Origin: Ascidiaceihabitans sp029251465
Lineage (GTDB): Bacteria > Pseudomonadota > Alphaproteobacteria > Rhodobacterales > Rhodobacteraceae
DNA length: 64,000 nt
Direction of reading: 5' to 3'
Assembly: GCF_042932805.1 (NCBI RefSeq)
Contig: NZ_CP170633.1
Coordinates: 2,604,001-2,668,000, forward strand
The notes under the pieces are model-generated. The model did no database searches and was not told the DNA's origin. It saw only the letters and a list, made by a program, of their open reading frames with translations. Of the stretch, positions 34,766 through 43,264 are shown one piece after another. The translations under genes and the position numbers were made by a program. How positions within the stretch are numbered: position 1 is the stretch's first letter; each line of letters starts with the position of its first letter.

Positions 34766-35367
34766 ATGAGCAGAGCGCACCCATATAACCGAGAGACCGC
34801 GATAGACGCCGCGCTGACCATTTTTTGGAAAAAAGGCTATCACGCGACCTCGCTGAAGGACCTTGAGGGCGCATTGAACATGAAACCGGGCAGCATCTAT
34901 GCGGCCTTTTCCAGCAAGGAGACGCTGTTTGGATTGGCGCTAGAACGCTACTTTGACACCAGCCGCTCCGATTTTTTAGCCTCCGTGCACGCCGCCCCAT
35001 CTCCGCTTGTTGGTCTCACGCGCTTTGTCCAAAAACTAGGTCGCACCGCAGACGATGACACCCAAAGCCGGGCTTGTATGCTGGTCAAAACCGTCTTGAA
35101 CGCCACCCAACTGGACCAAGCGATGTCAGCGCAAGCAGAGCGTTATCTGTCATCGATGGAAGACGAGATGCGATGGTTTTTGAGCAAGCAGTCGCAGCGG
35201 GCGAATTGCCAAAAGGGTCCGACACCCGCCGCCTCGCACGCCGATATCAATCGGGCATAACCGCGCTCAGGATCGAAGCGCACCGCAACACAGATCCAGC
35301 AGATCTTTCGCGGTCTGCGGATGATTTGGCGCGCACTTTCGACGCGCTGAGACCGCCTTCAAATTGA
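34766..35367 (+). pseudogene. TetR-family regulator with a frameshift
   Basis: ATG 34766 opens a normal TetR helix-turn-helix (YNRETAIDAALTIFWKKGYHATSLKDLEGALNMKPGSIYAAFSSKETLFGLALERYF) and an effector domain with CMLVKTVLN. After the codons for MEDEM (about 35170) this frame drifts into unrelated residues and stops at 35260. The expected continuation, MVFEQAVAAGELPKGSDTRRLARRYQSGITALRIEA through FDALRPPSN, is found in the neighbouring frame and ends at 35367. A single missing base near 35170-35176 explains this. The truncated 164-residue product would keep its DNA-binding domain and might still bind the operator at 34683. Confidence 0.82.
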
Positions 35368-35393
35368 TTGCCCATTCCAAAGAAAGCCACCGC

Positions 35394-36344
35394 ATGAGCG
35401 ACACTTCGTCCGAGATCATTCTACACAATTACCCCCAGTCCCCTGTCGCCGAAAAGGCACGAATTGCGTTCGGGATCAAAGGATTGGCATGGCGTTCTGT
35501 CGAAATTCCGCGACTGACACCCAAACCAATGCTGACGAAATTAACCGGTGGGTACAGGCGCACACCCGTGATGCAGATCGGGGCCGATATTTACTGCGAC
35601 ACGCAGTGCATCTTGCGCGAACTGGAACGCCGCCATCCGTTGCCCACGTTCTTTCCCACGCCGGATGCAGGGCTAATGTGGTGTCTCAGCAGATGGACCG
35701 ATGGCGCGCTGTTTGATCTGACTGTAAAGGTCATTCTGGGTTCTGCCGGTGACGGGTTGCCACAGGATTTTGCCGAAGACCGCGGGCGCTTGTACTTTGG
35801 TCCCGATTGGGCCGCAGGGCTCAGGGCCGCTAACGCCGCCCTGCCCCACCTTGCCGCGCAACTGCGCGCGCCGTTGCATTGGGCGAACGATCAGTTGTCA
35901 GACAACCGGACGTTTCTGCTGGGCAAAGATCCCGCCGCGATCGACGCCCAACTTTACCACATGATCTGGTTTTTGCGCGGTCGCTGGGACCAAGGTCCGA
36001 CGTTCCTGTCCGAATTCACGCACCTCGCACGTTGGGAAGAAAACGTAAGCAACATCGGGCACGGAACCATGACTGGAATGTCCCCGGAAGATGCGATTTC
36101 GCGCGCCGCAGCGCATGAACCCGTCACAAAACCAGCTACCGATCCGCGTGACCCCCAAGGCCTGAAACCCGGCATGCAGGTGACAGTGTCCCCCGATCTT
36201 GATGGCGGCGAACAACCGGTCGAAGGCAAGATCGTCGTTGCCAACAGCGACACGGTGTGTGTCCTCAGACAAGACCCCGACATCGGCCACGTCTGCGTAC
36301 ATTTTCCAAGGGCAGGATACCGCGTCGACATTGACGATGCGTGA
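35394..36344 (+). CDS. Glutathione S-transferase family protein with a C-terminal extension
   Basis: A 316-residue protein from ATG 35394. Residues 1-80 are the thioredoxin-like GST domain (ILHNYPQSPVAEKARIAFGIKGLAWRSVEIP, RRTPVMQIGADIYCDTQCILRELERR, with the cis-Pro and the Asp-Thr glutathione contact in place). A helical C-terminal domain follows to about residue 225. The last ~85 residues (TDPRDPQGLKPGMQVTVSPDLDGGEQPVEGKIVVAN...) form an extra beta-rich domain that ordinary GSTs lack. It begins 27 bases after the TetR frame ends and may once have shared its promoter. The substrate is unknown. Confidence 0.85.
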   Translation: MSDTSSEIILHNYPQSPVAEKARIAFGIKGLAWRSVEIPRLTPKPMLTKLTGGYRRTPVMQIGADIYCDTQCILRELERRHPLPTFFPTPDAGLMWCLSRWTDGALFDLTVKVILGSAGDGLPQDFAEDRGRLYFGPDWAAGLRAANAALPHLAAQLRAPLHWANDQLSDNRTFLLGKDPAAIDAQLYHMIWFLRGRWDQGPTFLSEFTHLARWEENVSNIGHGTMTGMSPEDAISRAAAHEPVTKPATDPRDPQGLKPGMQVTVSPDLDGGEQPVEGKIVVANSDTVCVLRQDPDIGHVCVHFPRAGYRVDIDDA

Positions 36345-36345
36345 T

Positions 36346-37248
36346 TTACCTGCCTTGGATTTTAACCTTAAAGGACCGTTGCGCGCCTGACGGTGGCACA
36401 GGAAATGGCCCGGCTTTGCGCACCAATGTCACCGCGTCCTGATCAAGCTGCGCCGAGCCCGAGCTTTGGGCAAGCCCCGCACGCGCCACCCCGCCATTTG
36501 CCGCAATCGTAAAGGCGACTACAGCCGTGCCTTTAGACGCGGCACGAGGGCGTCGTTGCCGGGCGAGCCGACGCATAACCTGCCCCGGATAATTGCTGAC
36601 TGCTGCGTTTGCGGCTTTGGTTGACGCCGCCGACTTGCGAGGTGCCGCAACGGGCGCCGAAGCCCCCGATGTCCCGTCAGACACTCCTGCACGCGCTTGG
36701 GTTTTGGCGTTGCCGCGCGGTTCGGGTTTGGGGCGTGTGGCGGCCAACGTATCCTCAAGCGTTTTTGGCCGAACCGCAGGCCTGCGCGACACCCGCACGG
36801 AAGCCTCCGGTGGCTCTGGCAACGCGTCCTGAACGGGCTGTGACAAACTTTGCGTTGTCTCAGGAGGCACCGGTTGGGAGTGCGTTGGGGTGGCAGGAAA
36901 AACCGCGTTTGCCTGCGGTTGCAACGGCAGCATTGGCGAGTTCTGATCACTCACTACGGTTTGATTGTCTTCCGCAATGGGTTGCACGGGTTGTGCGACA
37001 TCTGGCGCGTCGGGTTGTTCCGTCGTCGCCGCAGGCGCAGGCGCTGGCTGCACATCTGTCGTGGGTTCGGCCGTCAGCACGCCGACGGCCATGTCTTGAA
37101 AACTATTACCCAATTGCGCGACACTTGCCGCAGCACCGCCAGCAATTGATGCATCCTTGGCCTGCTTTTTTGCGCCCAATACTGCACCGTGCAACGCCAA
37201 TGACGCCGCGAATACGCCAACCGCAACCACATACCGCCGGCGGATCAT
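36346..37248 (-). CDS. tonB: TonB-family energy-transducing protein
   Basis: A 300-residue TonB. Residues 1-26 form the inner-membrane anchor (IRRRYVVAVGVFAASLALHGAVLG, with the TM histidine typical of TonB). A long proline-, alanine- and glutamine-rich periplasmic spacer follows (residues ~60-215). The C-terminal domain of ~80 residues has YPGQVMRRLARQRRPRAASKGTAVVAFTIAANGGVARAGLAQSSGSAQLDQDAVTLVRKAGPFPVPPSG, the TonB_C fold. Together with ExbB/ExbD it would energise the haem receptor encoded in the same operon. It is the last gene and overlaps exbD by four bases. Confidence 0.92.
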   Translation of the reverse strand: MIRRRYVVAVGVFAASLALHGAVLGAKKQAKDASIAGGAAASVAQLGNSFQDMAVGVLTAEPTTDVQPAPAPAATTEQPDAPDVAQPVQPIAEDNQTVVSDQNSPMLPLQPQANAVFPATPTHSQPVPPETTQSLSQPVQDALPEPPEASVRVSRRPAVRPKTLEDTLAATRPKPEPRGNAKTQARAGVSDGTSGASAPVAAPRKSAASTKAANAAVSNYPGQVMRRLARQRRPRAASKGTAVVAFTIAANGGVARAGLAQSSGSAQLDQDAVTLVRKAGPFPVPPSGAQRSFKVKIQGR

Positions 37249-37628
37249 TGTGCCACCTTTTGCGTCAAAATCACCACGCGCTGCGCGCCGTTTTGACGCA
37301 ATTTGCGCGCCACTTCGATCATCCGCAACGCCGCAGTATCCTGATCTGGCATCAGGCGCGCGGTGCCGGTTTCGCGGTCGAACTGGTCCAAGAACTCAGC
37401 AAGATCTTCGACAACAGCCCCTTGGCTCATCAACGTTCCATCGGCCATGATCACCAACACATCTGCGGGTTCTGTCCCGTCCAAATCCTGCGTTTTGACC
37501 AGTTTTAGATCGGGGTCAATCGGGGCAGCCAACGTCCCAGCAACCATGAAGAAAACCAACATCAAGAACACGACATTGATCAGGGCAATCGTTGGTTCCC
37601 GGTTTTTTTTCAAAACGTCACGGCGCAT
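37245..37628 (-). CDS. exbD: ExbD/TolR-family biopolymer transport protein (second copy)
   Basis: 127 residues. The single TM helix is REPTIALINVVFLMLVFFMVAGTLA; the family aspartate of the TM (normally D in LIDVVF) is replaced by asparagine in ALINVVF, so this copy may lack the proton-carrying residue. The periplasmic domain follows (DGTLMSQGAVVEDLAEFL, VARKLRQNGAQRVVILT). ATG 37628 overlaps the stop of the other exbD as TGATG; a GTG at 37631 is an alternative. Two different ExbD proteins form the stator with ExbB. Confidence 0.9.
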   Translation of the reverse strand: MRRDVLKKNREPTIALINVVFLMLVFFMVAGTLAAPIDPDLKLVKTQDLDGTEPADVLVIMADGTLMSQGAVVEDLAEFLDQFDRETGTARLMPDQDTAALRMIEVARKLRQNGAQRVVILTQKVAQ

Positions 37629-38014
37629 CACAAAGCCCCCATGACACTGACAGTAAGATCCGGAATGGTGCGCACGGCGACCAGAATATCCGCGAGGCGT
37701 TGCGCCGTGACAGCGTCGCTTACGTTCACCAGCAAAACGACCGGTTCAACGGAGTGCAACGCACGCACCCGCGCGTCCAAATCAGCGAGCGTGACGGGCG
37801 TGCCGTTCAGTGTCACGCCTGACTGATCCGCGCGCAAAAACACCAAATTTGGGTCTGGCGTGCCAGTTTGCCCACTGGCTGCTGCTTGCAATTCGATTTC
37901 CGCAAAACGCGAAAACGTTGAGGACAACATAAAGAACAACAGCAACAGGAAAATGACGTCGATCAAGGACGTCATCGACAGTTTTCGACGTCTGCGGGCG
38001 GTGTTAAGCGACAT
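37628..38014 (-). CDS. exbD: ExbD/TolR-family biopolymer transport protein (first copy)
   Basis: 128 residues. The TM helix RRKLSMTSLIDVIFLLLLFFMLSSTF keeps the essential aspartate in LIDVIF that carries the proton through the ExbB ring. The periplasmic part contains GVTLNGTPVTLADLDARVRAL. ATG 38014 lies inside the end of exbB (11-base overlap). Because the second copy has Asn in place of this Asp, this copy is probably the proton-conducting member. Confidence 0.93.
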   Translation of the reverse strand: MSLNTARRRRKLSMTSLIDVIFLLLLFFMLSSTFSRFAEIELQAAASGQTGTPDPNLVFLRADQSGVTLNGTPVTLADLDARVRALHSVEPVVLLVNVSDAVTAQRLADILVAVRTIPDLTVSVMGAL

Positions 38015-38636
38015 CGGTTTGCGGGCTTTGTTCGGGTGCCAAAATCGTCGTCATTGCCAGTTCTGCAAACACGCGCTCTGCGCTCATGCGCGCCTCGAAC
38101 CACGACAAAACAACTGACGTCGGCATCGCAACCCCAAGCCCGACAGCCGTGGTTAACAGCGCCACCCAAATGCCGCCTGCCAGCAGCGACGGATCAACCG
38201 AGGACCCAGCATCCTGCAAGGCTTGGAACGCCTCGATCATCCCCAAGACGGTGCCAAACAGCCCCAGCAACGGGGCCAGCTGCGCAACCGTGTCCAGCAA
38301 TCGAAATCCGCGTTCCAGCTTTAGGAATTGCGCTTCGGCTTCGGCCTCAAGACGCGCGGCGGCGTCCGGTCTGTGGGCGGCCTTCATCGCGTGGGTGACA
38401 ACGGGGGCGAGGTAACTTTTGGACGTTCCCAAGACCTGCCCGGCCTTGGTTAGCTGCCCGATGTCCCATTCAGACAGGGCGGCGCGGATGGCTGTATGAT
38501 GACCCACGCGCGCGGCGCGAAACTGCACCAATTTGTACAAAATCACGCTAAGGGTGACGACCGAAACGCCGATCAGAACTGCGACGACCGGCCCCCCGAG
38601 GGTAAAAACAGCTAGGATTTGGTCAAAATCAAACAT
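38004..38636 (-). CDS. exbB: ExbB/TolQ-family proton channel protein
   Basis: About 210 residues with three TM helices: ILAVFTLGGPVVAVLIGVSVVTLSVILYK, then after the cytoplasmic loop LLDTVAQLAPLLGLFGTVLGMIEAFQAL and LAGGIWVALLTTAVGLGVAMPTSVVLSWF, the standard MotA/TolQ/ExbB core with conserved threonine and proline residues. ATG 38636 is preceded by AGGGGTG; GTG 38645 is an alternative that overlaps the upstream stop. It forms the pentameric ring that, with ExbD, drives TonB. Confidence 0.94.
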   Translation of the reverse strand: MFDFDQILAVFTLGGPVVAVLIGVSVVTLSVILYKLVQFRAARVGHHTAIRAALSEWDIGQLTKAGQVLGTSKSYLAPVVTHAMKAAHRPDAAARLEAEAEAQFLKLERGFRLLDTVAQLAPLLGLFGTVLGMIEAFQALQDAGSSVDPSLLAGGIWVALLTTAVGLGVAMPTSVVLSWFEARMSAERVFAELAMTTILAPEQSPQTDVA

Positions 38637-38641
38637 ACGGA

Positions 38642-39079
38642 TCACCCCTGCAACTTGATCGAAAGACGGCTTGAGGTCCTAAGGTTTTGGCCACACACAG
38701 GCGCGTCCTTGCCCGCAACTGTGCACCTGTTTGCGCCGTTGATCAGGACCATCCCGATGCGGGAACACGAGGTGTCGGCGACCTGAAACTGGCGTACGCG
38801 TGGTACCTTGGACGGCAATGCGCCAAAGTCGAACAAGGTTAACATCAGCACCTGACCATCGTCGGAAAACAGCACGGTTTCGTAGATCGCCTTGTCCACT
38901 GCCACCTCTGACTTGTTGGTGATGACAAAGGTGACCCGGCAGGATTCACCCACCAAATCAGCAGCGTTCAATTCCAAATTGATGCCTTTGGGTGCGCTAG
39001 TTTCTTGGGCCGAAACCGCAGCGCCCCCCAGCGCTGCGATCAATGGAACGACAAACGTCATGTTGCGAAATAGCTGCAT
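38642..39079 (-). CDS. Secreted protein of unknown function in the haem-uptake operon
   Basis: 145 residues with a signal peptide (QLFRNMTFVVPLIAALGGAAVSAQ) and AAGGAGA just before the start. The mature part has Ig-like beta character (INLELNAADLVGESCRVTFVITNKSEVAVDKAIYETVLF) and four cysteines, the last three in SCSRIG, RCTV and VCGQN. Proteins of this type accompany tonB-exb-receptor genes in roseobacters; the function is not established. It may assist the receptor or TonB in the periplasm. Confidence 0.8.
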   Translation of the reverse strand: MQLFRNMTFVVPLIAALGGAAVSAQETSAPKGINLELNAADLVGESCRVTFVITNKSEVAVDKAIYETVLFSDDGQVLMLTLFDFGALPSKVPRVRQFQVADTSCSRIGMVLINGANRCTVAGKDAPVCGQNLRTSSRLSIKLQG

Positions 39080-39088
39080 TGTGTCTCC

Positions 39089-41089
39089 TTAGAAGGTTTT
39101 GGATAGGCTGACTTTTAGGTTCCGGCCCGTCGAGAGACGGGTGGACAGGCGCGGTTGGTAGGCTTTGTCGAACGCGTTTTCGAGGCCGATGCGGATTTGT
39201 GTATCGCGTAACATTCCGGCCTGCGGCACGTAAGTAGCGCGCAGGCTGTGTACGCCATAACCCGCCGACACGGTGCCGCCTTCGTCGTAGCGTTTGGCAG
39301 CTTCGATTTCCCAGCTAAGGTCTAATGCCTCGCCGAATTTCTTGCCCAAGGTCAGGCGGAAACTGTCCGCCGGGTTTTGGGCCCAGTCGCTGGTGGTGCC
39401 TGTTTCGATCGTCGCTGTGCCGTTTGAAACATGGGCATTGGCGTCGATGTAGAACCCGTTTTGCAAGGCATAGGCCGCCTCAAGCTCGATCCCCTGACGC
39501 TCGATTGCGATGGTCGATCCGCCCGGCACAAAGCTGCGGTACGTCGTCAAATCCCACAAATTGGTGGTGTAATAATTCACTTTTGCAGACAGCTGATCAC
39601 CGCCGGTAAACACATCTGCACGGTCAAACGCCACGCCAAATTCGTAGGTGCGCCCGCGTTCCGACTGGTTAATCAAAACCGGATTCGCGATGTCATCGAT
39701 GATTGGCAAATTTTCTGTGTAGGCGGCAGAGCCGAACACAGACCAGCCGTTTGCAAAGGCATAGCGCGCCGAAACCCCGCCCATCAAACCGTCCTTGTCA
39801 TAGGTCGATGTGCCGTTCACAGGGTCTTGGGTGATGGTTTGGTTTTCGTAGCGCAGCGCTGGCGTGATCGTCCATCCTTCGCCGATTTGCATCTCGTCGA
39901 CAACAAACACCGCTACCGTTTCTTTGGTGCCACCCGGCGCGGATCCGGCCGAGGCATCCTGACGCGTGCGCTGAATGAATTCGACCCCTGTGCGCAATTC
40001 GTGATCGACGGATCCGGTCACAAACAGGGCAGAGTTTTTGACCCGCAGCGTCGTGGTTTGATAGCGATTGTCGGCGTCTAGCAATGCGTTGGCCGCACCG
40101 ATTGCCTCGCTCAGAACCAGTTCATCGGAATAGGTCAGCTCAGCGGTGAGGTTCAGCCAATTGCGATCCACGGGATTAAAGTTGTAACGCAGCGCGGCGA
40201 CTTCGTTTTCGATCAGGCGATCGACGTTGCCAAATGCGGTCGTCCCGAACGTGTCGTAGGGCACATCGAACTGCTCTTGTTGGGTTTTGGAATAGCTAAA
40301 GCTAAGACTGTGATCGCGGTTTTCCCCAAAGGTGTATTTCGCCTTGAGCACGTAGGATGGATCATCGACATCACCGGCCAAGGGGTTGATATCATTCCCG
40401 TTCCCGTCTGTACGCGTCCCCAAAGTCCGCCGTGTGTAATTCAGCAAAAACTCCATGTCTGTCGTGGGTTGCCACGCCAAAGTTGTCGAACTGGATATGC
40501 CGCCGCCGTTTGACGTGAACTCCAGCGTTTGGCGCCCGACAAAGCCGACCTCGCCCCCGGTCAAATCCGATGCATCAATGGTTTCCAGCAGCACAACGCC
40601 GCCAAAAACACCTGATCCGTATTCGAACGATCCGATGGTACCGCGCAGCACCTCGATCTGCTTGTACAGGTAGGGATCGGTGTAAAGCTGGGTGCCGATG
40701 CGGTACAATTCTTCGCTGCCTTTCGTCGCCCCGTCGATCTGGATCAAGACTTTTTGATCGGTCCCGAACGTGCTGTTTGCGCCGTACCCACGAATGTTGA
40801 TGCCAGAGCCCGAGGCCGTCGATCCGTTGACCAACGTCACACCCGGAACGGAATCGATCAGCTCGGCAATTGTGCCGGCTTGACGGTCTTCGATTTCGTC
40901 TTGATCAACGATTGTGGTCGGGATCGCAGTGTCGGTTTGAACGTCCCGTTTACTTTCGCCCAACACAATTGTGCCCAAGACGTCTGTGTCGTCAGATGTC
41001 TCTTGCGCCTGTGCGATTGCCCCGAATGACAGCGCCATAACGACTGCGGTGGACGCGCTTAGCTGCGCCCTTCTCGATTTGAAAAACAT
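39089..41089 (-). CDS. TonB-dependent haem/haemoglobin receptor
   Basis: Outer-membrane receptor of 666 residues from ATG 41089, which has AGGGGAAA upstream. A signal peptide (to AQA) is followed by the TonB box DVLGTIVLG near residue 37, the plug domain (TIVDQDEIEDRQAGTIAELIDSVPGVTLVNG, INIRGYG) and a 22-strand barrel ending in aromatic KVSLSKTF. It matches the haemoglobin/transferrin/lactoferrin-receptor family. Divergent hmuSTUV and co-directed exbB-exbD-exbD-tonB define it as the haem receptor. It heads the minus-strand operon. Confidence 0.92.
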   Translation of the reverse strand: MFFKSRRAQLSASTAVVMALSFGAIAQAQETSDDTDVLGTIVLGESKRDVQTDTAIPTTIVDQDEIEDRQAGTIAELIDSVPGVTLVNGSTASGSGINIRGYGANSTFGTDQKVLIQIDGATKGSEELYRIGTQLYTDPYLYKQIEVLRGTIGSFEYGSGVFGGVVLLETIDASDLTGGEVGFVGRQTLEFTSNGGGISSSTTLAWQPTTDMEFLLNYTRRTLGTRTDGNGNDINPLAGDVDDPSYVLKAKYTFGENRDHSLSFSYSKTQQEQFDVPYDTFGTTAFGNVDRLIENEVAALRYNFNPVDRNWLNLTAELTYSDELVLSEAIGAANALLDADNRYQTTTLRVKNSALFVTGSVDHELRTGVEFIQRTRQDASAGSAPGGTKETVAVFVVDEMQIGEGWTITPALRYENQTITQDPVNGTSTYDKDGLMGGVSARYAFANGWSVFGSAAYTENLPIIDDIANPVLINQSERGRTYEFGVAFDRADVFTGGDQLSAKVNYYTTNLWDLTTYRSFVPGGSTIAIERQGIELEAAYALQNGFYIDANAHVSNGTATIETGTTSDWAQNPADSFRLTLGKKFGEALDLSWEIEAAKRYDEGGTVSAGYGVHSLRATYVPQAGMLRDTQIRIGLENAFDKAYQPRLSTRLSTGRNLKVSLSKTF

Positions 41090-41318
41090 GCTTTTCCCCT
41101 TGCAAAACATTGGTTTGGACCGGTGCTTGCAAAAGGCTGGCGTGGTATTTTTGGACTATTTGGCAAAGTTGTATCCTTGCCTCTTGCGTCCGTCTAAAAA
41201 AACATACTAAAATTGTCAACAATAGTTTTGGGCAGCGCATTCTGCGACCCAACAGCCACGTCCCCCTGTGTGGATGCAGCCAATCTTTCCGGTAGCCATC
41301 ATATCAAAAGGGGATGAC
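41090..41318. promoter_or_regulatory. Divergent promoter region of the haem-uptake regulon
   Basis: The 229-base gap between the receptor gene and hmuS must hold both promoters. An A/T-rich dyad, ATTGTCAACAAT (41212-41223), lies in its centre within a longer weakly symmetric A/T block and is a candidate site for an iron-responsive regulator (Irr, RirA or Fur type). The match to any one consensus is not good enough to choose between them. Confidence 0.4.
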
Positions 41319-42374
41319 ATGACCCAATTCAATGTCCCGACGACACACGCCATTCGCACGTTCCACGCGGACAATCCAAACATGCGCGAACGCGATATCG
41401 CCACGAAACTGGGGATCAGCGAAGCACAATTGATTGCCGCACATGTCGGTCACGGGGCCACGCAAATTGTGGCGCACCCCGATCAGGTGATGCACGCGGC
41501 CAGCACATTGGGCGAGGTCATGGCCCTGACCCGCAACGCGTCCTGCGTCAGTGAAAAAGTCGGCGTTTACGAAAATTATCACACAGGTGTACACGCCGCG
41601 ATGGTCTTGACCGAAGACATCGACTTGCGCATGTTTCCCAGCCATTGGTGCCACGCCTTTATGGTCGAAAAACCAACCGACGGCGGGATACGCCGGTCTT
41701 TGCAGGTGTTTGATGCGGCAGGCGACGCGGTGCACAAAGTGTTCATGCGCGACGACGCATACGTCGATCACTGGGACGCCGCCAAAGCCGAAATCGCCCT
41801 GCCCGATCAGACCGGTTCCATCGACGTTGCAGCGCGCAAACCCACAGAAGCCGCCAAGGCCGACGCCTCTAAGGTCGACATCCTGCGCAAGGAATGGTCG
41901 CGCATGACCGACACCCACCAGTTCATGCGTTTGACGTCCAAGTTAAAGATGAATCGCCTTGGCGCGTACCGCATTGCAGGTGCGCCGTTCGTGCGCCCGT
42001 TGGTGTGCTCGGCTGTTGATCAAATGCTGCACGCGGTCCAAACTGCGGGCATCGAAATCATGCTGTTCGTCGGCAACAAAGGCTGCATTCAAATTCACAC
42101 CGGCCCGATTACCACGCTGAAGTCCATGGGGCCGTGGCAGAATGTTTTGGACCCGCGGTTTAATCTGCATCTGCGGCTCGATCATGTGGCCGAAGTTTGG
42201 GCGGTCGACAAACCAACACAGCGCGGTCCGGCAATGTCGCTCGAGGCGTTTGATGCGGACGGGATGCTGATCTTTCAAGTCTTCGGGGTTGGCAAAGACG
42301 GGCGCGACAGTCGCACCGCGTGGCGCAAAATTGTCGAAAATCTGCAAGAGCTGAGCATGGAGACGGCGCAATGA
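41319..42374 (+). CDS. hmuS: Haem-degrading/haem-binding factor HmuS
   Basis: Cytoplasmic haem-handling protein of 351 residues from ATG 41319, preceded by AAAGGGGA. It has the two tandem HemS/HmuS repeats: RTFHADNPNMRERDIATKLGISEAQLIAAHVGHG, LGEVMALTRNASCVSEKVGVYE, and in the second half HAVQTAGIEIMLFVGNKGCIQIHTGPI and HLRLDHVAEVWAVDKPTQRGPAMSLEAFD. It either degrades haem after import or passes it on. Its stop overlaps the start of hmuT. Confidence 0.95.
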   Translation: MTQFNVPTTHAIRTFHADNPNMRERDIATKLGISEAQLIAAHVGHGATQIVAHPDQVMHAASTLGEVMALTRNASCVSEKVGVYENYHTGVHAAMVLTEDIDLRMFPSHWCHAFMVEKPTDGGIRRSLQVFDAAGDAVHKVFMRDDAYVDHWDAAKAEIALPDQTGSIDVAARKPTEAAKADASKVDILRKEWSRMTDTHQFMRLTSKLKMNRLGAYRIAGAPFVRPLVCSAVDQMLHAVQTAGIEIMLFVGNKGCIQIHTGPITTLKSMGPWQNVLDPRFNLHLRLDHVAEVWAVDKPTQRGPAMSLEAFDADGMLIFQVFGVGKDGRDSRTAWRKIVENLQELSMETAQ

Positions 42375-43264
42375 GATTGCCAGAGTTTCACGGCCAGCGC
42401 GCGACCCATTGGTCGGCCCCGATCTGGCTGCTGGTGGTCTTGATTTTGATCGCAGTTGCGCCGCGCATTTTGGCAGCACAAACCAGCGACCGGATCGTAT
42501 CACTGGGCGGATCCGTCACCGAAATCATCTATGCGTTGGGCGAACAAGATCGCTTGGTGGCGCGGGATTCAACATCGCTGTTTCCTGATGCGACCAGCGA
42601 TTTACCGGACGTGGGCTACATCCGTGCCCTCGCCTCCGAAGGCGTGCTGAGCGTTCAGCCCACCATGATCATCACCGAGGACGGCGCTGGCCCACCCGAG
42701 GCGATCGAAGTGTTGCAAGCGGCGGCCATTCCGATGATCACCATCCCCGACAGCTATTCAAGCGAGGGCATCATCGCAAAAATCCTCGCTGTTGGGGATG
42801 CGTTGGGTGTGCCGGGCAAGGCACAAACCTTGGCAGCCCAGGTTCAAGCCGACTTGGATGCGGTTCGCGCGGCTGTGACCTCATCCTCGCAGGCCCCCAA
42901 AACAGTGCTGTTCATCCTCAGTACAAGCGGAGGGCGCATCACGGCATCCGGCGCGAACACTGCGGCCGATGGCATCATCACAATGGCTGGTGCGCGCAAT
43001 GCGATCACCAGTTTTGAGGGGTACAAACAACTGACCGCAGAGGCCATCGCGGCTGCCGCCCCTGATGTAATCTTGATGATGGATCGCAGTGGCGATCATT
43101 CGTCTACCTTGGACGATTTGTTCGCGATGCCTGCACTGATCACGACGCCGGCTGCGGCGAACCTTGCATTGGTCCGCATGAACGGGCTGCTGCTGTTGGG
43201 CTTTGGCCCGCGCGCGCCGGGTGCAGCCGAGCAGTTGCACAACGCGATTTATGGAGCCAGCTGA
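42371..43264 (+). CDS. hmuT: Haem ABC transporter periplasmic binding protein HmuT
   Basis: Class III binding protein of 297 residues from ATG 42371 (ATGA overlap with hmuS). Residues ~15-36 are a signal/anchor segment (APIWLLVVLILIAVAPRILAAQ). The mature protein starts DRIVSLGGSVTEIIYALGEQDRLVARDSTSLFP, with DVGYIRALASEGVLSVQPTMIITEDGAGPP in the first lobe; the tyrosine in DVGYIRALASEG is a known haem ligand in this family. It delivers haem to HmuUV. Confidence 0.95.
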   Translation: MRLPEFHGQRATHWSAPIWLLVVLILIAVAPRILAAQTSDRIVSLGGSVTEIIYALGEQDRLVARDSTSLFPDATSDLPDVGYIRALASEGVLSVQPTMIITEDGAGPPEAIEVLQAAAIPMITIPDSYSSEGIIAKILAVGDALGVPGKAQTLAAQVQADLDAVRAAVTSSSQAPKTVLFILSTSGGRITASGANTAADGIITMAGARNAITSFEGYKQLTAEAIAAAAPDVILMMDRSGDHSSTLDDLFAMPALITTPAAANLALVRMNGLLLLGFGPRAPGAAEQLHNAIYGAS

